Notes under the pieces: model-generated
Database searches by the model: none
What the model saw: only the letters and a program-made list of their open reading frames with translations
Told to the model about the DNA's origin: nothing
Origin: DASUBN01 sp964584665
Lineage (GTDB): Bacteria > Pseudomonadota > Gammaproteobacteria > Natronospirales > REEB76
Length of the DNA stretch: 64,000 bases
NCBI GenBank assembly: GCA_964584665.1
Contig: CAZPAO010000001.1
Span: 62,001-126,000 of the forward strand
Direction of reading: 5' to 3'
Position numbers and translations under genes: made by a program
In this document: piece after piece, positions 43,618-51,570 of the stretch
How the letters are laid out: the number at the start of each line of letters is the position of its first letter
Position numbering within the stretch: the stretch's first letter is position 1

Positions 43618-44415
43618 ATGTCCAAGGACGCGGCAGTGATGACTCAGAACGGATTCGTGGGCGGACAGCTGGGCTACAAGCTCCTGTGCCGCTTGGGACG
43701 CGAGGCGACCCGCGAGCAGGACCCCTGCGCTGGCGAGGCCTATACGGGCACCAGCAAGCTCGAGTCCCTGTTCGGCGAGGACGTCTGGGACAGCGTGCAG
43801 GGCAGGACGGTGCTGGATTTCGGTTGCGGCACCGGCCGTGAGGCCATCGAGATCGCCCAGCACGATGCTGGCCTGGTCGTCGGCGTGGACATACGCCAGA
43901 AGCTCCTGGACGTCGCTACCGCCGAGGCGCGCGCCGCCGGGGTGGCGGATCGCTGCAGCTTCGGCACCCATACCTACGGCAAGTTCGACGTCATCTTTTC
44001 AGTGGATGGCTTCGAGCACTACCAGGACCCTGGCAAGGTGCTGCGCCAGTTCCACAGCCTGCTGCTTCCGGGCGGTCGGGTCTACATCGCCTTCGGCCCC
44101 CCCTGGCTGCATCCGCTCGGCGGACACCTGTTCTCCGTGTTCCCCTGGGCCCATCTCATATTCACCGAAGAAGCGCTGTTGCGCTGGCGCGCGGACTTCA
44201 AATCCGATGGCGCCCGGCATTTCCACGAAGTGGAAGGCGGCCTCAACCAGATGACGCTCAGTCGCTTCCGCCAGCTGGTGGCGGAGAGCGGCTTCGATGT
44301 CGAATCCCTGGAGCCCATGCCGATCAAACGCTTCCGGCGCCTCTTCAACCCGCTCACCCAAGAATTCCTCACCTCCGTCGTCCGCTGCGCCCTGGTGCGC
44401 CGCGAGACGGCCTGA
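43618..44415 (+). CDS. SAM-dependent class I methyltransferase
   Basis: 265 aa from ATG 43618 (a start at 43639, better spaced from AAGGA, is equally possible). SAM motif I TVLDFGCGTGREAIEIA near residue 70, an acidic motif II GVDIRQK and motif IV DVIFSVDGFEHYQDP. Methyltransf_11/25-like small-molecule or sugar O-methyltransferase. The 102-nt upstream spacer might hold an internal promoter. Confidence 0.8.
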   Translation: MSKDAAVMTQNGFVGGQLGYKLLCRLGREATREQDPCAGEAYTGTSKLESLFGEDVWDSVQGRTVLDFGCGTGREAIEIAQHDAGLVVGVDIRQKLLDVATAEARAAGVADRCSFGTHTYGKFDVIFSVDGFEHYQDPGKVLRQFHSLLLPGGRVYIAFGPPWLHPLGGHLFSVFPWAHLIFTEEALLRWRADFKSDGARHFHEVEGGLNQMTLSRFRQLVAESGFDVESLEPMPIKRFRRLFNPLTQEFLTSVVRCALVRRETA

Positions 44416-44436
44416 CGGCAGGGTCAAGGCAGATAC

Positions 44437-45636
44437 ATGCGCATCCTGTGGGTCAAGATCGGCGGACTCTGGCCGCCCAACACCGGCGGCCGCCTGCGCA
44501 GCCTCAACATCCTGTCTGAACTCGCCCGCGAGCACGAGCTTAGCGTGCTCACCACCCACGTCCCGGGGGATGACCCCGAGGCGCTCGCGCGGCAGCTGCC
44601 CCAGTGCAAGCGTGTGCTGTCCTTCCCCTTCGCGGCGCCGAAATGGCGTGACCCGCGTTTCCCCTGGATGCTGCTGAAGTCCTGGTTCACGAAGATGCCG
44701 GTGGACGTCTATAAGCACCGGGTCCAGGCGCTGCGGTCTGAAGTCGAGAAGCTGATGGCAGCGGGGGAGGTGGACCTCTGCATCGCTGACTTCGTGTTCG
44801 CCGCACCCAACGTCCCCTTGGACGGACCGATCCCGGTGGTGTTCTTCTCCCATAACGTCGAATACATGATCCTGAAGCGCCTGGCGGCGATCCAGGACAA
44901 CCCGATCAAGCGCGCGCTGCTCGGCATCGAGTGGCGCAAGATGCGCGGCTACGAGGCGGAAGTCTGCCGCCATGCCAAGCTCACGGTAGCGGTCTCACCC
45001 CAGGACCGGGCGCTCCACAGCGCCGACGCCCAGGGCGCTGCCATCTTCGACGTCCCCACCGGCGTAGATACCGGTTACTTCAAGGCCAACGGCACGCCCG
45101 AAGATCCCGTGGAAGTGGTGTTCACCGGTTCCATGGACTGGCATCCCAACGAGGACGCCATCCGCCACTTCATCGACGAGATCCTGCCGGCAGTGCGCCG
45201 GGAAGTCCCGCGGGTCGGCGTCACCATCGTCGGCCGCAACCCCAGCGATGACCTGCGCCGCGCCGCCAAGGCGGCCGGGGTGCGGGTCACCGGCACCGTG
45301 GACGATGTGCGCCCTTATATAGATGCAGCGGCGGTCTACGTGGTACCGCTGCGCATCGGCGGCGGCACCCGCCTCAAGATCTTCGAGGCCCTCTCCATGG
45401 GCAAGGCGGTGGTCTCCACCACCGTCGGGGTGGAAGGTCTGCCCCTTGCTCCAGGGGAGCATTACCTGCGGGCCGACGATCCCCAGAGCTTCGCCTCTGC
45501 CGTGGTCTCGCTGCTGCGGGACCCGGAACATCGCCGTGCCCTGGGCGATGCCGGCCAACGTCTCACCCACGAACGCTATGGCTGGCCCCAGGTGGCGCGG
45601 CAGTTCGGCGCGCACTGCGAGTCCGCCCGTGGTTGA
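44437..45636 (+). CDS. GT4-family glycosyltransferase (third)
   Basis: 399 aa. N-terminal VKIGGLWPPNTGGRLRSLNIL is the GGRxR motif of the sugar-transferase subgroup found near exosortase-A genes (TIGR03087-like). C-terminal VVPLRIGGGTRLKIFEALSMGKAVVSTTVGVEGL carries the nucleotide-sugar site (quoted in two parts: RIGGGTRLKIFEA and MGKAVVSTTVG). Overlaps the formyltransferase-like gene by 8 nt. Confidence 0.87.
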   Translation: MRILWVKIGGLWPPNTGGRLRSLNILSELAREHELSVLTTHVPGDDPEALARQLPQCKRVLSFPFAAPKWRDPRFPWMLLKSWFTKMPVDVYKHRVQALRSEVEKLMAAGEVDLCIADFVFAAPNVPLDGPIPVVFFSHNVEYMILKRLAAIQDNPIKRALLGIEWRKMRGYEAEVCRHAKLTVAVSPQDRALHSADAQGAAIFDVPTGVDTGYFKANGTPEDPVEVVFTGSMDWHPNEDAIRHFIDEILPAVRREVPRVGVTIVGRNPSDDLRRAAKAAGVRVTGTVDDVRPYIDAAAVYVVPLRIGGGTRLKIFEALSMGKAVVSTTVGVEGLPLAPGEHYLRADDPQSFASAVVSLLRDPEHRRALGDAGQRLTHERYGWPQVARQFGAHCESARG

Positions 45637-46465
45637 GTTGCACCGCCCCGGCGTACCGCGAGTGGTGCTCATGTGCCATGAGGGCGACCGCATCGACACC
45701 GAAGGCCTCACTGCCTGGATCGCCACCAGCATGGATCTGGTGGGTGTCATCAAGCTGCGCGAAGGCCGTGAGCGGATGTGGCAGCGGGTCCGCCGCGAGA
45801 TCCGCCGCGTGGGCCTGCTGCGTTTCCTGGACGTATTGGCCTTCCGGCTCTACTACAAGGTCTTCCTGGCTCGCCGCGATACTGAATGGATGGAAGACGA
45901 ACTCGCGCGCCTGCATGCGCGCTATCCGGTCGATCCTACCGGCGTCATGACCCTCGTCACCAGCGAGCCCAACGGGGCCGCCGTGAAGTCATTCCTGAAA
46001 TGGCTGAAGCCGGATCTCATGGTGGCCCGCTGCAAGACCATCCTGAAGCAGGACATTTTCAGCCTGCCGCGCCACGGCACCTATGTACTGCATCCCGGCA
46101 TCTGCCCCGAATACCGCAATGCCCATGGCTGCTTCTGGGCCCTGGTGAACCGCGACCTGGAGCGTGTGGGCATGACCCTGCTGCGGGTGGATCCGGGTGT
46201 GGACACGGGCCCGATGCTGCTGCAGTCCTCCTACGGGTTCGATGAGCTCAAGGAATCCCATACGGTGATGCAGTACCGGGTGGTGCTGGAGAACCTGGAC
46301 AAGGTCGCCGAGCAGCTCAAGGCCGCCTGGCGCGGCCATTCTGAGCCCCTACCGGTGGCCAAGCGCAAGTCCGCCACCTGGGGCCAGCCCTGGTTGAGCG
46401 CCTACCTGCGCTGGAAGCACGCGGCGCGGCGCAGCGGCGCCCAGCAGCAGCGGGCCACGTCATGA
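45629..46465 (+). CDS. formyltransferase-like protein
   Basis: 278 aa from the GTG at 45629, which overlaps the GT stop. The central part (KPDLMVARCKTILKQDIFSLP, then YVLHPGICPEYRNAHG and VDPGVDTGPML) matches the formyl-transferase N-terminal fold, where the HP..(L)P.YRG loop and D..DTG motifs bind the formyl-tetrahydrofolate and hold the catalytic Asp. The expected Asn-His-Asp triad is only partly clear by eye. Likely N-formylation of an amino sugar in the polymer. ATGA overlap with the next deacetylase. Confidence 0.72.
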   Translation: MVELHRPGVPRVVLMCHEGDRIDTEGLTAWIATSMDLVGVIKLREGRERMWQRVRREIRRVGLLRFLDVLAFRLYYKVFLARRDTEWMEDELARLHARYPVDPTGVMTLVTSEPNGAAVKSFLKWLKPDLMVARCKTILKQDIFSLPRHGTYVLHPGICPEYRNAHGCFWALVNRDLERVGMTLLRVDPGVDTGPMLLQSSYGFDELKESHTVMQYRVVLENLDKVAEQLKAAWRGHSEPLPVAKRKSATWGQPWLSAYLRWKHAARRSGAQQQRATS

Positions 46466-47265
46466 AGCGCCTGCTCTCGCTGCTCTACCACGACGTCTAT
46501 GCCGTCGATCCCACCGAGAGCGGCTTCGCCGGTGCCGGTGCGGACCGCTACAAGCTGCCGCTGCCGGAGTTCGATCTCCAGCTTGCGGGTCTCGCCTTCG
46601 TGCTGGACGCACCGCCGGTGGTGATCACACAACCGCAGGCCGAAGGCACCGAGGTGCCGGTGGCCATCACCGTGGATGACGGCGGACTCTCATACCACAG
46701 CGAGGTGGCGGACCGGCTCGAGATGCGCGGCTGGCGGGGCCACTGCTTCATGACCAGCGACTGGATCGGCCGTCCGGGCTTCCTGGACAAGCATCACTTG
46801 CGCGAGCTGCACGCCCGCGGCCATGTGATCGGTAGCCACTCTGCCAGCCATCCGGCGCGGTTCGCCGCCTGCAAACCCTCAGAGATGCTGCGGGAATGGC
46901 GCGAGAGCCGCGCGGAACTGCAGGACGTGCTAGGTGCGCCGGTGACCACGGCATCGGTGCCCGGCGGTTACTTCTCGGCGCGGGTCGCGGAGACCGCCGC
47001 GGAGGCGGGGCTCACCACGCTTTTCACCTCAGAGCCCGAGACCCGTGTGCGCCGCATCGGCGGCTGCACCGTGCTTGGACGCTACGCCATCCGCCGCGGT
47101 GACGACAGCGGCTATGCGGCGGAACTCGCCGCACGCAAACCCAGTGCCGTCTATGCGGCCTGGCTGAAATGGAACGGCAAGAAAGTGCTCAAGGCCATGC
47201 TCGGCGCGGGCTACCCGCAGCTCGCCGGGCGGCTTGCTGGCCTCGCCGGAAACCACGAACCCTGA
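46462..47265 (+). CDS. polysaccharide deacetylase-like protein (second)
   Basis: 267 aa. VAITVDDGGLSYHSEVAD replaces the usual TFDDG motif; GSHSASHPARF supplies the two His of motif 2; SVPGGYFS is motif 3. Divergent CE4 member without signal peptide. Paired with a formyltransferase, it may free the amine that is then formylated: deacetylation followed by N-formylation. A 7-bp GC hairpin follows at 47266. Confidence 0.78.
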   Translation: MKRLLSLLYHDVYAVDPTESGFAGAGADRYKLPLPEFDLQLAGLAFVLDAPPVVITQPQAEGTEVPVAITVDDGGLSYHSEVADRLEMRGWRGHCFMTSDWIGRPGFLDKHHLRELHARGHVIGSHSASHPARFAACKPSEMLREWRESRAELQDVLGAPVTTASVPGGYFSARVAETAAEAGLTTLFTSEPETRVRRIGGCTVLGRYAIRRGDDSGYAAELAARKPSAVYAAWLKWNGKKVLKAMLGAGYPQLAGRLAGLAGNHEP

Positions 47266-47281
47266 CCCCGCTGGAGCGGGG
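47266..47281. promoter_or_regulatory. intercistronic GC hairpin
   Basis: CCCCGCT-GG-AGCGGGG directly after the deacetylase stop and before the GDP-mannose dehydrogenase-like gene. No T tract. It might attenuate transcription, stabilise an mRNA end, or be neutral. Confidence 0.35.
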
Positions 47282-47310
47282 CATACAGATCACAACAGGA
47301 GATTAGAGAC

Positions 47311-48693
47311 ATGCGTATCAGCATATTCGGACTCGGTTACGTCGGTTGCGTGAGCGCCGCTCGCCTGGCGGAAGCCGGGCACGAGGTCATCGGCGTGGAC
47401 GTGAACCCGGAGAAGGTGGCCATGGTCAACGCCGGCATCTCGCCGATCGTGGAACCTGGCCTGGAGTCGCTGCTGGCCTTCACGGTCAACAGCGGCCGGC
47501 TGCGCGCCACCGTCTCGGCACCGGAAGGCATCGCCGGCTCGGACATGGCCCTCATCTGCGTCGGCACCCCCGGTTACAGCAACGGCCAGCTAAACGTGGA
47601 CGTATTGCGCCAGCTCTGCGGCGAGATCGGCCGTGAGCTGCACCACCGTGACCAGCCTTTCGTGGTGGTGGTGCGCAGCACCGTGCTGCCCGGCACCATC
47701 GAGGATGTGGTGATCCCGGCGCTGCGCGCCGGCATGCAGCGCCGCCACCGCTCCTGCCTGCGGGTGGCGGTGAACCCCGAGTTCATCCGCGAGGGCAGCG
47801 CCCTGCAGGACTTCCTGCAGCCGCCGTTCACCCTGGTGGGTTGCGAGGACGAGGAGACCGCCGGCCGCCTGCGCGAACTCTATGCCACGGTCGAGGCGCC
47901 GTTCGTGCACACCTCCATCAAGACCGCCGAGATGATCAAGTACACCGCCAACACCTTCCATGCGCTGAAGGTGTGCTTCGCCAACGAAGTGGGCGACGTG
48001 TGCGAGGCCTTCGGCGTGGAGCCGCAGGAAGTCATGCGCATATTCCGCATGGACCGCAAGCTCAACGTCTCCGAGGCCTATCTCAAGCCCGGCTTCGCTT
48101 TCGGCGGCTCCTGCCTGCCCAAGGACATACGCGCGCTCACTTACGCGGCCCGCAGCGTGGACGTGGACCTGCCGCTCATCGGCCGCATCCTTGAGTCCAA
48201 CAGCGCCCAGATCCGCCGCGCCGTGGATGCGGTGGTGGCCACGCGCAAGAAGCGCATCGGCGTCATCGGCCTCTCCTTCAAGCCGGGCACCGACGACCTG
48301 CGCGAGAGCCCCATGGTCACGCTGGTAGAGACGCTCATCGGCAAGGGCCTGGACGTGCGCATCCTCGATCATAACGTCTCAGTCGCGCGCCTGACTGGAG
48401 CCAACCGCCGTTACATCGAAGAAGAAATCCCGCATATCGCCTCGCTCATGTGCACCGAGGGCGCCGACCTCCTGGTCCACGCGGAGCTGTTGGTGGTGGG
48501 CAACGCCGGGGAAGAGACGGACGTCGTACTCGCGGCGGCGGATTCCGACGTGGACGTAATCGATCTCACCCGCGGCATCGCCCGCGCTAACCAGAAATCA
48601 CGCAGCAAGGTGGATGAGTCATGCCAAGTACCGTCATCTTCCGGACCCTATACGCCGGCTTACTCGCCTCAGGTGTCGCCGGCCCGCTCCTGA
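47311..48693 (+). CDS. GDP-mannose 6-dehydrogenase-like nucleotide sugar dehydrogenase (AlgD-like)
   Basis: 460 aa. N-terminal MRISIFGLGYVGCVSAARLAEAG and NPEFIREGSALQDF match AlgD; catalytic Cys (~267) lies in FAFGGSCLPKDIRAL; SFKPGTDDLRESP follows. AlgD oxidises GDP-mannose to GDP-mannuronate, the committed step of alginate. AlgD is about 436 aa; here a ~24-residue polar tail extends over the start of the next gene (73-nt overlap). Substrate assignment is by similarity only; some members use other GDP-sugars. Confidence 0.85.
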   Translation: MRISIFGLGYVGCVSAARLAEAGHEVIGVDVNPEKVAMVNAGISPIVEPGLESLLAFTVNSGRLRATVSAPEGIAGSDMALICVGTPGYSNGQLNVDVLRQLCGEIGRELHHRDQPFVVVVRSTVLPGTIEDVVIPALRAGMQRRHRSCLRVAVNPEFIREGSALQDFLQPPFTLVGCEDEETAGRLRELYATVEAPFVHTSIKTAEMIKYTANTFHALKVCFANEVGDVCEAFGVEPQEVMRIFRMDRKLNVSEAYLKPGFAFGGSCLPKDIRALTYAARSVDVDLPLIGRILESNSAQIRRAVDAVVATRKKRIGVIGLSFKPGTDDLRESPMVTLVETLIGKGLDVRILDHNVSVARLTGANRRYIEEEIPHIASLMCTEGADLLVHAELLVVGNAGEETDVVLAAADSDVDVIDLTRGIARANQKSRSKVDESCQVPSSSGPYTPAYSPQVSPARS

Positions 48694-50381
48694 TCGCGCC
48701 GGGCTGCCACAGCGAGGCGGCGGTCGCCGCCTCGCCCACGCAGCCTGCGCATCACAGCCCGGTTCCGCCGCAGGCGTACGTCGACGCCCGCTACGTGAAG
48801 CCCCAGGGCAAGACCGTCACGGTCGCGTCCGGCGGCGACCTGCAGGCGGCGCTGGATGCCGCCAAGCCCGGTGACACCCTCGTGCTGCAGCCAGGCGCCG
48901 TCTACAGCGGCGGCTTCACGCTGCCCGCAAAGCCGGAGGACACGAGCGGTTGGATCACCATCGAGTCCGCCGCCGTGGCCCAGGGCCAGCTGCCACCCGG
49001 GACGCGGGTGGATCCGGACGATGCGGCGCGCATGCCCAAGCTCGAAGCTTCGAGCGGGCCGGTGCTGCGCACCGACCCCGGCGCGCACCATTACCGTTTC
49101 ATCGGCATTGAACTCAGGCCCGGCCCGGCCAAGTCCGGCAGCGCGCTCGGCTGGCTGAAGAACCTGGGTGGTTCGGGCAAGGATGCGCCGAAGACCGCAT
49201 TCCTCGAGAACCTGGTGGTATTGGGCAACGGCGACACCAAACTGGACACGCTACCCCATCACTTCATCTTCGACCGCTGCTACCTGCATGGCGACCCGGT
49301 GGTCGGAGCCAAGCGCGGCATCGCGCTGAACGCACGCAACGCCGCGGTCATCGATTCCTACTTCGCCGACTTCAAGAAGGTGGGGGAGGACAGCCAGGCT
49401 ATCGCGGCCTGGAACAGCCCAGGCCCGTTCATGATCGTGGACAACTACCTGGAGGCGGCGGGCGAGAACGTGATGTTCGGCGGGACCGACCCCACCATCC
49501 AGGGCGTGGTGCCTTCGGACATCGAAGTGCGCGGCAACCACTTCACCAAGGATCCAGCCTGGCGTGCGGATGCACCGGGCTACCAGGGCGCCACCTGGAG
49601 CATCAAGAACATCTTCGAGCTCAAGAACGCCCAGCGCGTGCTCGTGGAAGGCAACCTGTTCGAGTACAACTGGGCCCAGGCCCAGGATGGCTTTTCCATC
49701 CTGTTCACGGTACGGGACCAGGACGGCACGGCTCCCTGGTCGGTGGTGCAGGACGTGACCTTCAAGGACAACGTGGTCCGCCACGTCGCCAACGGGGTCA
49801 ACATCCTCGGTTACGACAACAACCACCCCAGCCAGCAGACCCAGCGCATCCTGGTGGCCAATAACCTGTTCGAGGATGTGGGCGGTCCTTGGGGCCAGGG
49901 TGTATTGCTGCTGATGGGCGACGGCAGCCGCGACGTGACCTTCACCCATAACACCGCAATCCAGACCGGCACCATCGTGTTCAGCGACGGGCGCGCCGAC
50001 GAGGGGTTCAGCTACACCGACAACATCGCCCTGCACAACCGCTACGGCATCATCGGCACCAACAAGGGCGTGGGTGTATCGACCATCTCCGCCTATTTCC
50101 CCGATGCCAGGCTACGCCGGAACGTGATCATAGGCGCGGCCTCCAACGAATATCCCTCGGACAACTTCTTCCCCAAGAGCCTGCAGGGCGTTGGTTTCGC
50201 CGGCAACGGCGACTACAGGCTCTCGGCCACCAGCGCCTATAAGTCCGAGGCGGATGACGGCGGTGACATAGGGGTTGATGCAGACGAACTCTGCATCTCC
50301 CTCAAGGCCTACGACCCGCATCTGGGGGACACGGTGGTCTCCTGCACCCCCAACAAGACTGCCGTCAACACGGAGCACTGA
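48621..50381 (+). CDS. secreted right-handed parallel beta-helix protein (polysaccharide lyase/epimerase-like)
   Basis: 586 aa. Hydrophobic signal segment (~8-27; an imperfect lipobox APGC ends at Cys29, so it could be a lipoprotein). VASGGDLQAALDAAKPGDTLVLQPG is the usual opening of pectate-lyase-like beta-helix proteins (seen at ~67-91), followed by many N-x-F coil repeats such as VRGNHFTKD, VEGNLFEYN, VANNLFEDV and FTHNTAIQT. Possible role: periplasmic lyase or C5-epimerase acting on the exported polymer. The start lies inside the previous gene, but the signal peptide supports it. Confidence 0.72.
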   Translation: MPSTVIFRTLYAGLLASGVAGPLLIAPGCHSEAAVAASPTQPAHHSPVPPQAYVDARYVKPQGKTVTVASGGDLQAALDAAKPGDTLVLQPGAVYSGGFTLPAKPEDTSGWITIESAAVAQGQLPPGTRVDPDDAARMPKLEASSGPVLRTDPGAHHYRFIGIELRPGPAKSGSALGWLKNLGGSGKDAPKTAFLENLVVLGNGDTKLDTLPHHFIFDRCYLHGDPVVGAKRGIALNARNAAVIDSYFADFKKVGEDSQAIAAWNSPGPFMIVDNYLEAAGENVMFGGTDPTIQGVVPSDIEVRGNHFTKDPAWRADAPGYQGATWSIKNIFELKNAQRVLVEGNLFEYNWAQAQDGFSILFTVRDQDGTAPWSVVQDVTFKDNVVRHVANGVNILGYDNNHPSQQTQRILVANNLFEDVGGPWGQGVLLLMGDGSRDVTFTHNTAIQTGTIVFSDGRADEGFSYTDNIALHNRYGIIGTNKGVGVSTISAYFPDARLRRNVIIGAASNEYPSDNFFPKSLQGVGFAGNGDYRLSATSAYKSEADDGGDIGVDADELCISLKAYDPHLGDTVVSCTPNKTAVNTEH

Positions 50382-50382
50382 G

Positions 50383-51549
50383 ATGACCGGCTTCATGGCA
50401 TACGCGTCCCTCTGCTTCTGGATATCGATGATGCTGCTGTCCTACACCTACGTGGGCTATCCGCTGCTGATCCGGCTGTGGGGTGGCTTGAAGCGGCGCG
50501 AGCCCGTGACCGGCTGGATGCAGCCCAAGGTCACGCTGGTGGTGGTGGCATACAACGAATCGCGCCGCATCAAGCAGCGCCTGGAGAACTTCCTCGACCT
50601 GGACTATCCCTGGGACCACATGGAGGTGATCGTGGCCTCGGATGGTTCCACCGACGGCACCGCCGCCAAGGCCCGGGCCTACGCCTCGGAGCAGGTGACG
50701 GTGGTGGAGTTCAAGCAGCGGCGCGGCAAGAGCGCCGTTCTGAACGACGTTATGCGCATGGCCAGCGGCGAGATCGTGGTGCTGGCGGACGCGCGCCAGA
50801 AGTTCGAGACCGGCGCGCTCAAGGCGCTGGTGGCCTGCTTCGCCGATCCCAAGGTGGGGGCGGTCAGCGGCGAACTCGTGCTGCTGGACAGCACCGGGCG
50901 CGGCTCCGAAGTGGGGAAGGGCGTGGATTTCTACTGGCGCTACGAGAAGTTCATGCGTCTGCACGAGAGCCGCATCGACTCCACCGTGGGCGTGACCGGG
51001 GCCATCTACGCCTTGCGGCGCAAGTTGTTCCAGCCCATCCCTGAGTCGTTGATCCTGGACGACGTGCTCATCCCCATGCAGGCGGTGCGGCAGGGTTACC
51101 GGGTCCTGTTCGAACCCCGCGCCCGGGCCTATGACTGGGTCGCCACCAACGCGCAGCAGGAGTTCACCCGCAAGCTGCGCACCATCGCCGGCAATTACCA
51201 GCTCTTCTTCCTCAAGCCCTGGCTGCTGAACCCTTTCATGAACCGGCTTTGGCTGCAGACCGTGTCCCACAAGCTGTTCCGGCTCTTGAGCCCGATCTGC
51301 CTGGTGCTGGCGTTCGTCGCCAGCCTGGCATTGGCGCGGGACGCGGGCATCTTCCGCGCCTTGTTCGTGCTGCAGCTCTTGTTCTACGGGGCCGCGGCCC
51401 TGGGTTACTTCACGCGTCACGCGGCGCGCAAGCCTTTCTTCCTCAACATCCCTTATGCCTTCTGCCTGCTCAACTGGGCCACGGTGATGGCGCTCGTCCA
51501 TCTCCTGAATGGCCGGCAGCAGGTCACCTGGGAACGTACCGCCGGTTGA
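50383..51549 (+). CDS. membrane GT2-family glycosyltransferase
   Basis: 388 aa. One N-terminal helix (~5-27), a GT-A domain with VTLVVVAYNESRRI, VASDGSTDGTAAKA, VLADARQKF and TGAIYALRR, an acidic LDDVLIPMQA, and three C-terminal helices (~300-375). Processive-type topology with terminal helices resembles hyaluronan/cellulose/Alg8-like synthases; the Q-x-x-R-W box is not seen (RKLRTIAGNYQLFF occupies its place). It starts 1 nt after the beta-helix gene. Confidence 0.85.
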   Translation: MTGFMAYASLCFWISMMLLSYTYVGYPLLIRLWGGLKRREPVTGWMQPKVTLVVVAYNESRRIKQRLENFLDLDYPWDHMEVIVASDGSTDGTAAKARAYASEQVTVVEFKQRRGKSAVLNDVMRMASGEIVVLADARQKFETGALKALVACFADPKVGAVSGELVLLDSTGRGSEVGKGVDFYWRYEKFMRLHESRIDSTVGVTGAIYALRRKLFQPIPESLILDDVLIPMQAVRQGYRVLFEPRARAYDWVATNAQQEFTRKLRTIAGNYQLFFLKPWLLNPFMNRLWLQTVSHKLFRLLSPICLVLAFVASLALARDAGIFRALFVLQLLFYGAAALGYFTRHAARKPFFLNIPYAFCLLNWATVMALVHLLNGRQQVTWERTAG

Positions 51550-51570
51550 TCCCGGCGCTGGAGAACGCAC

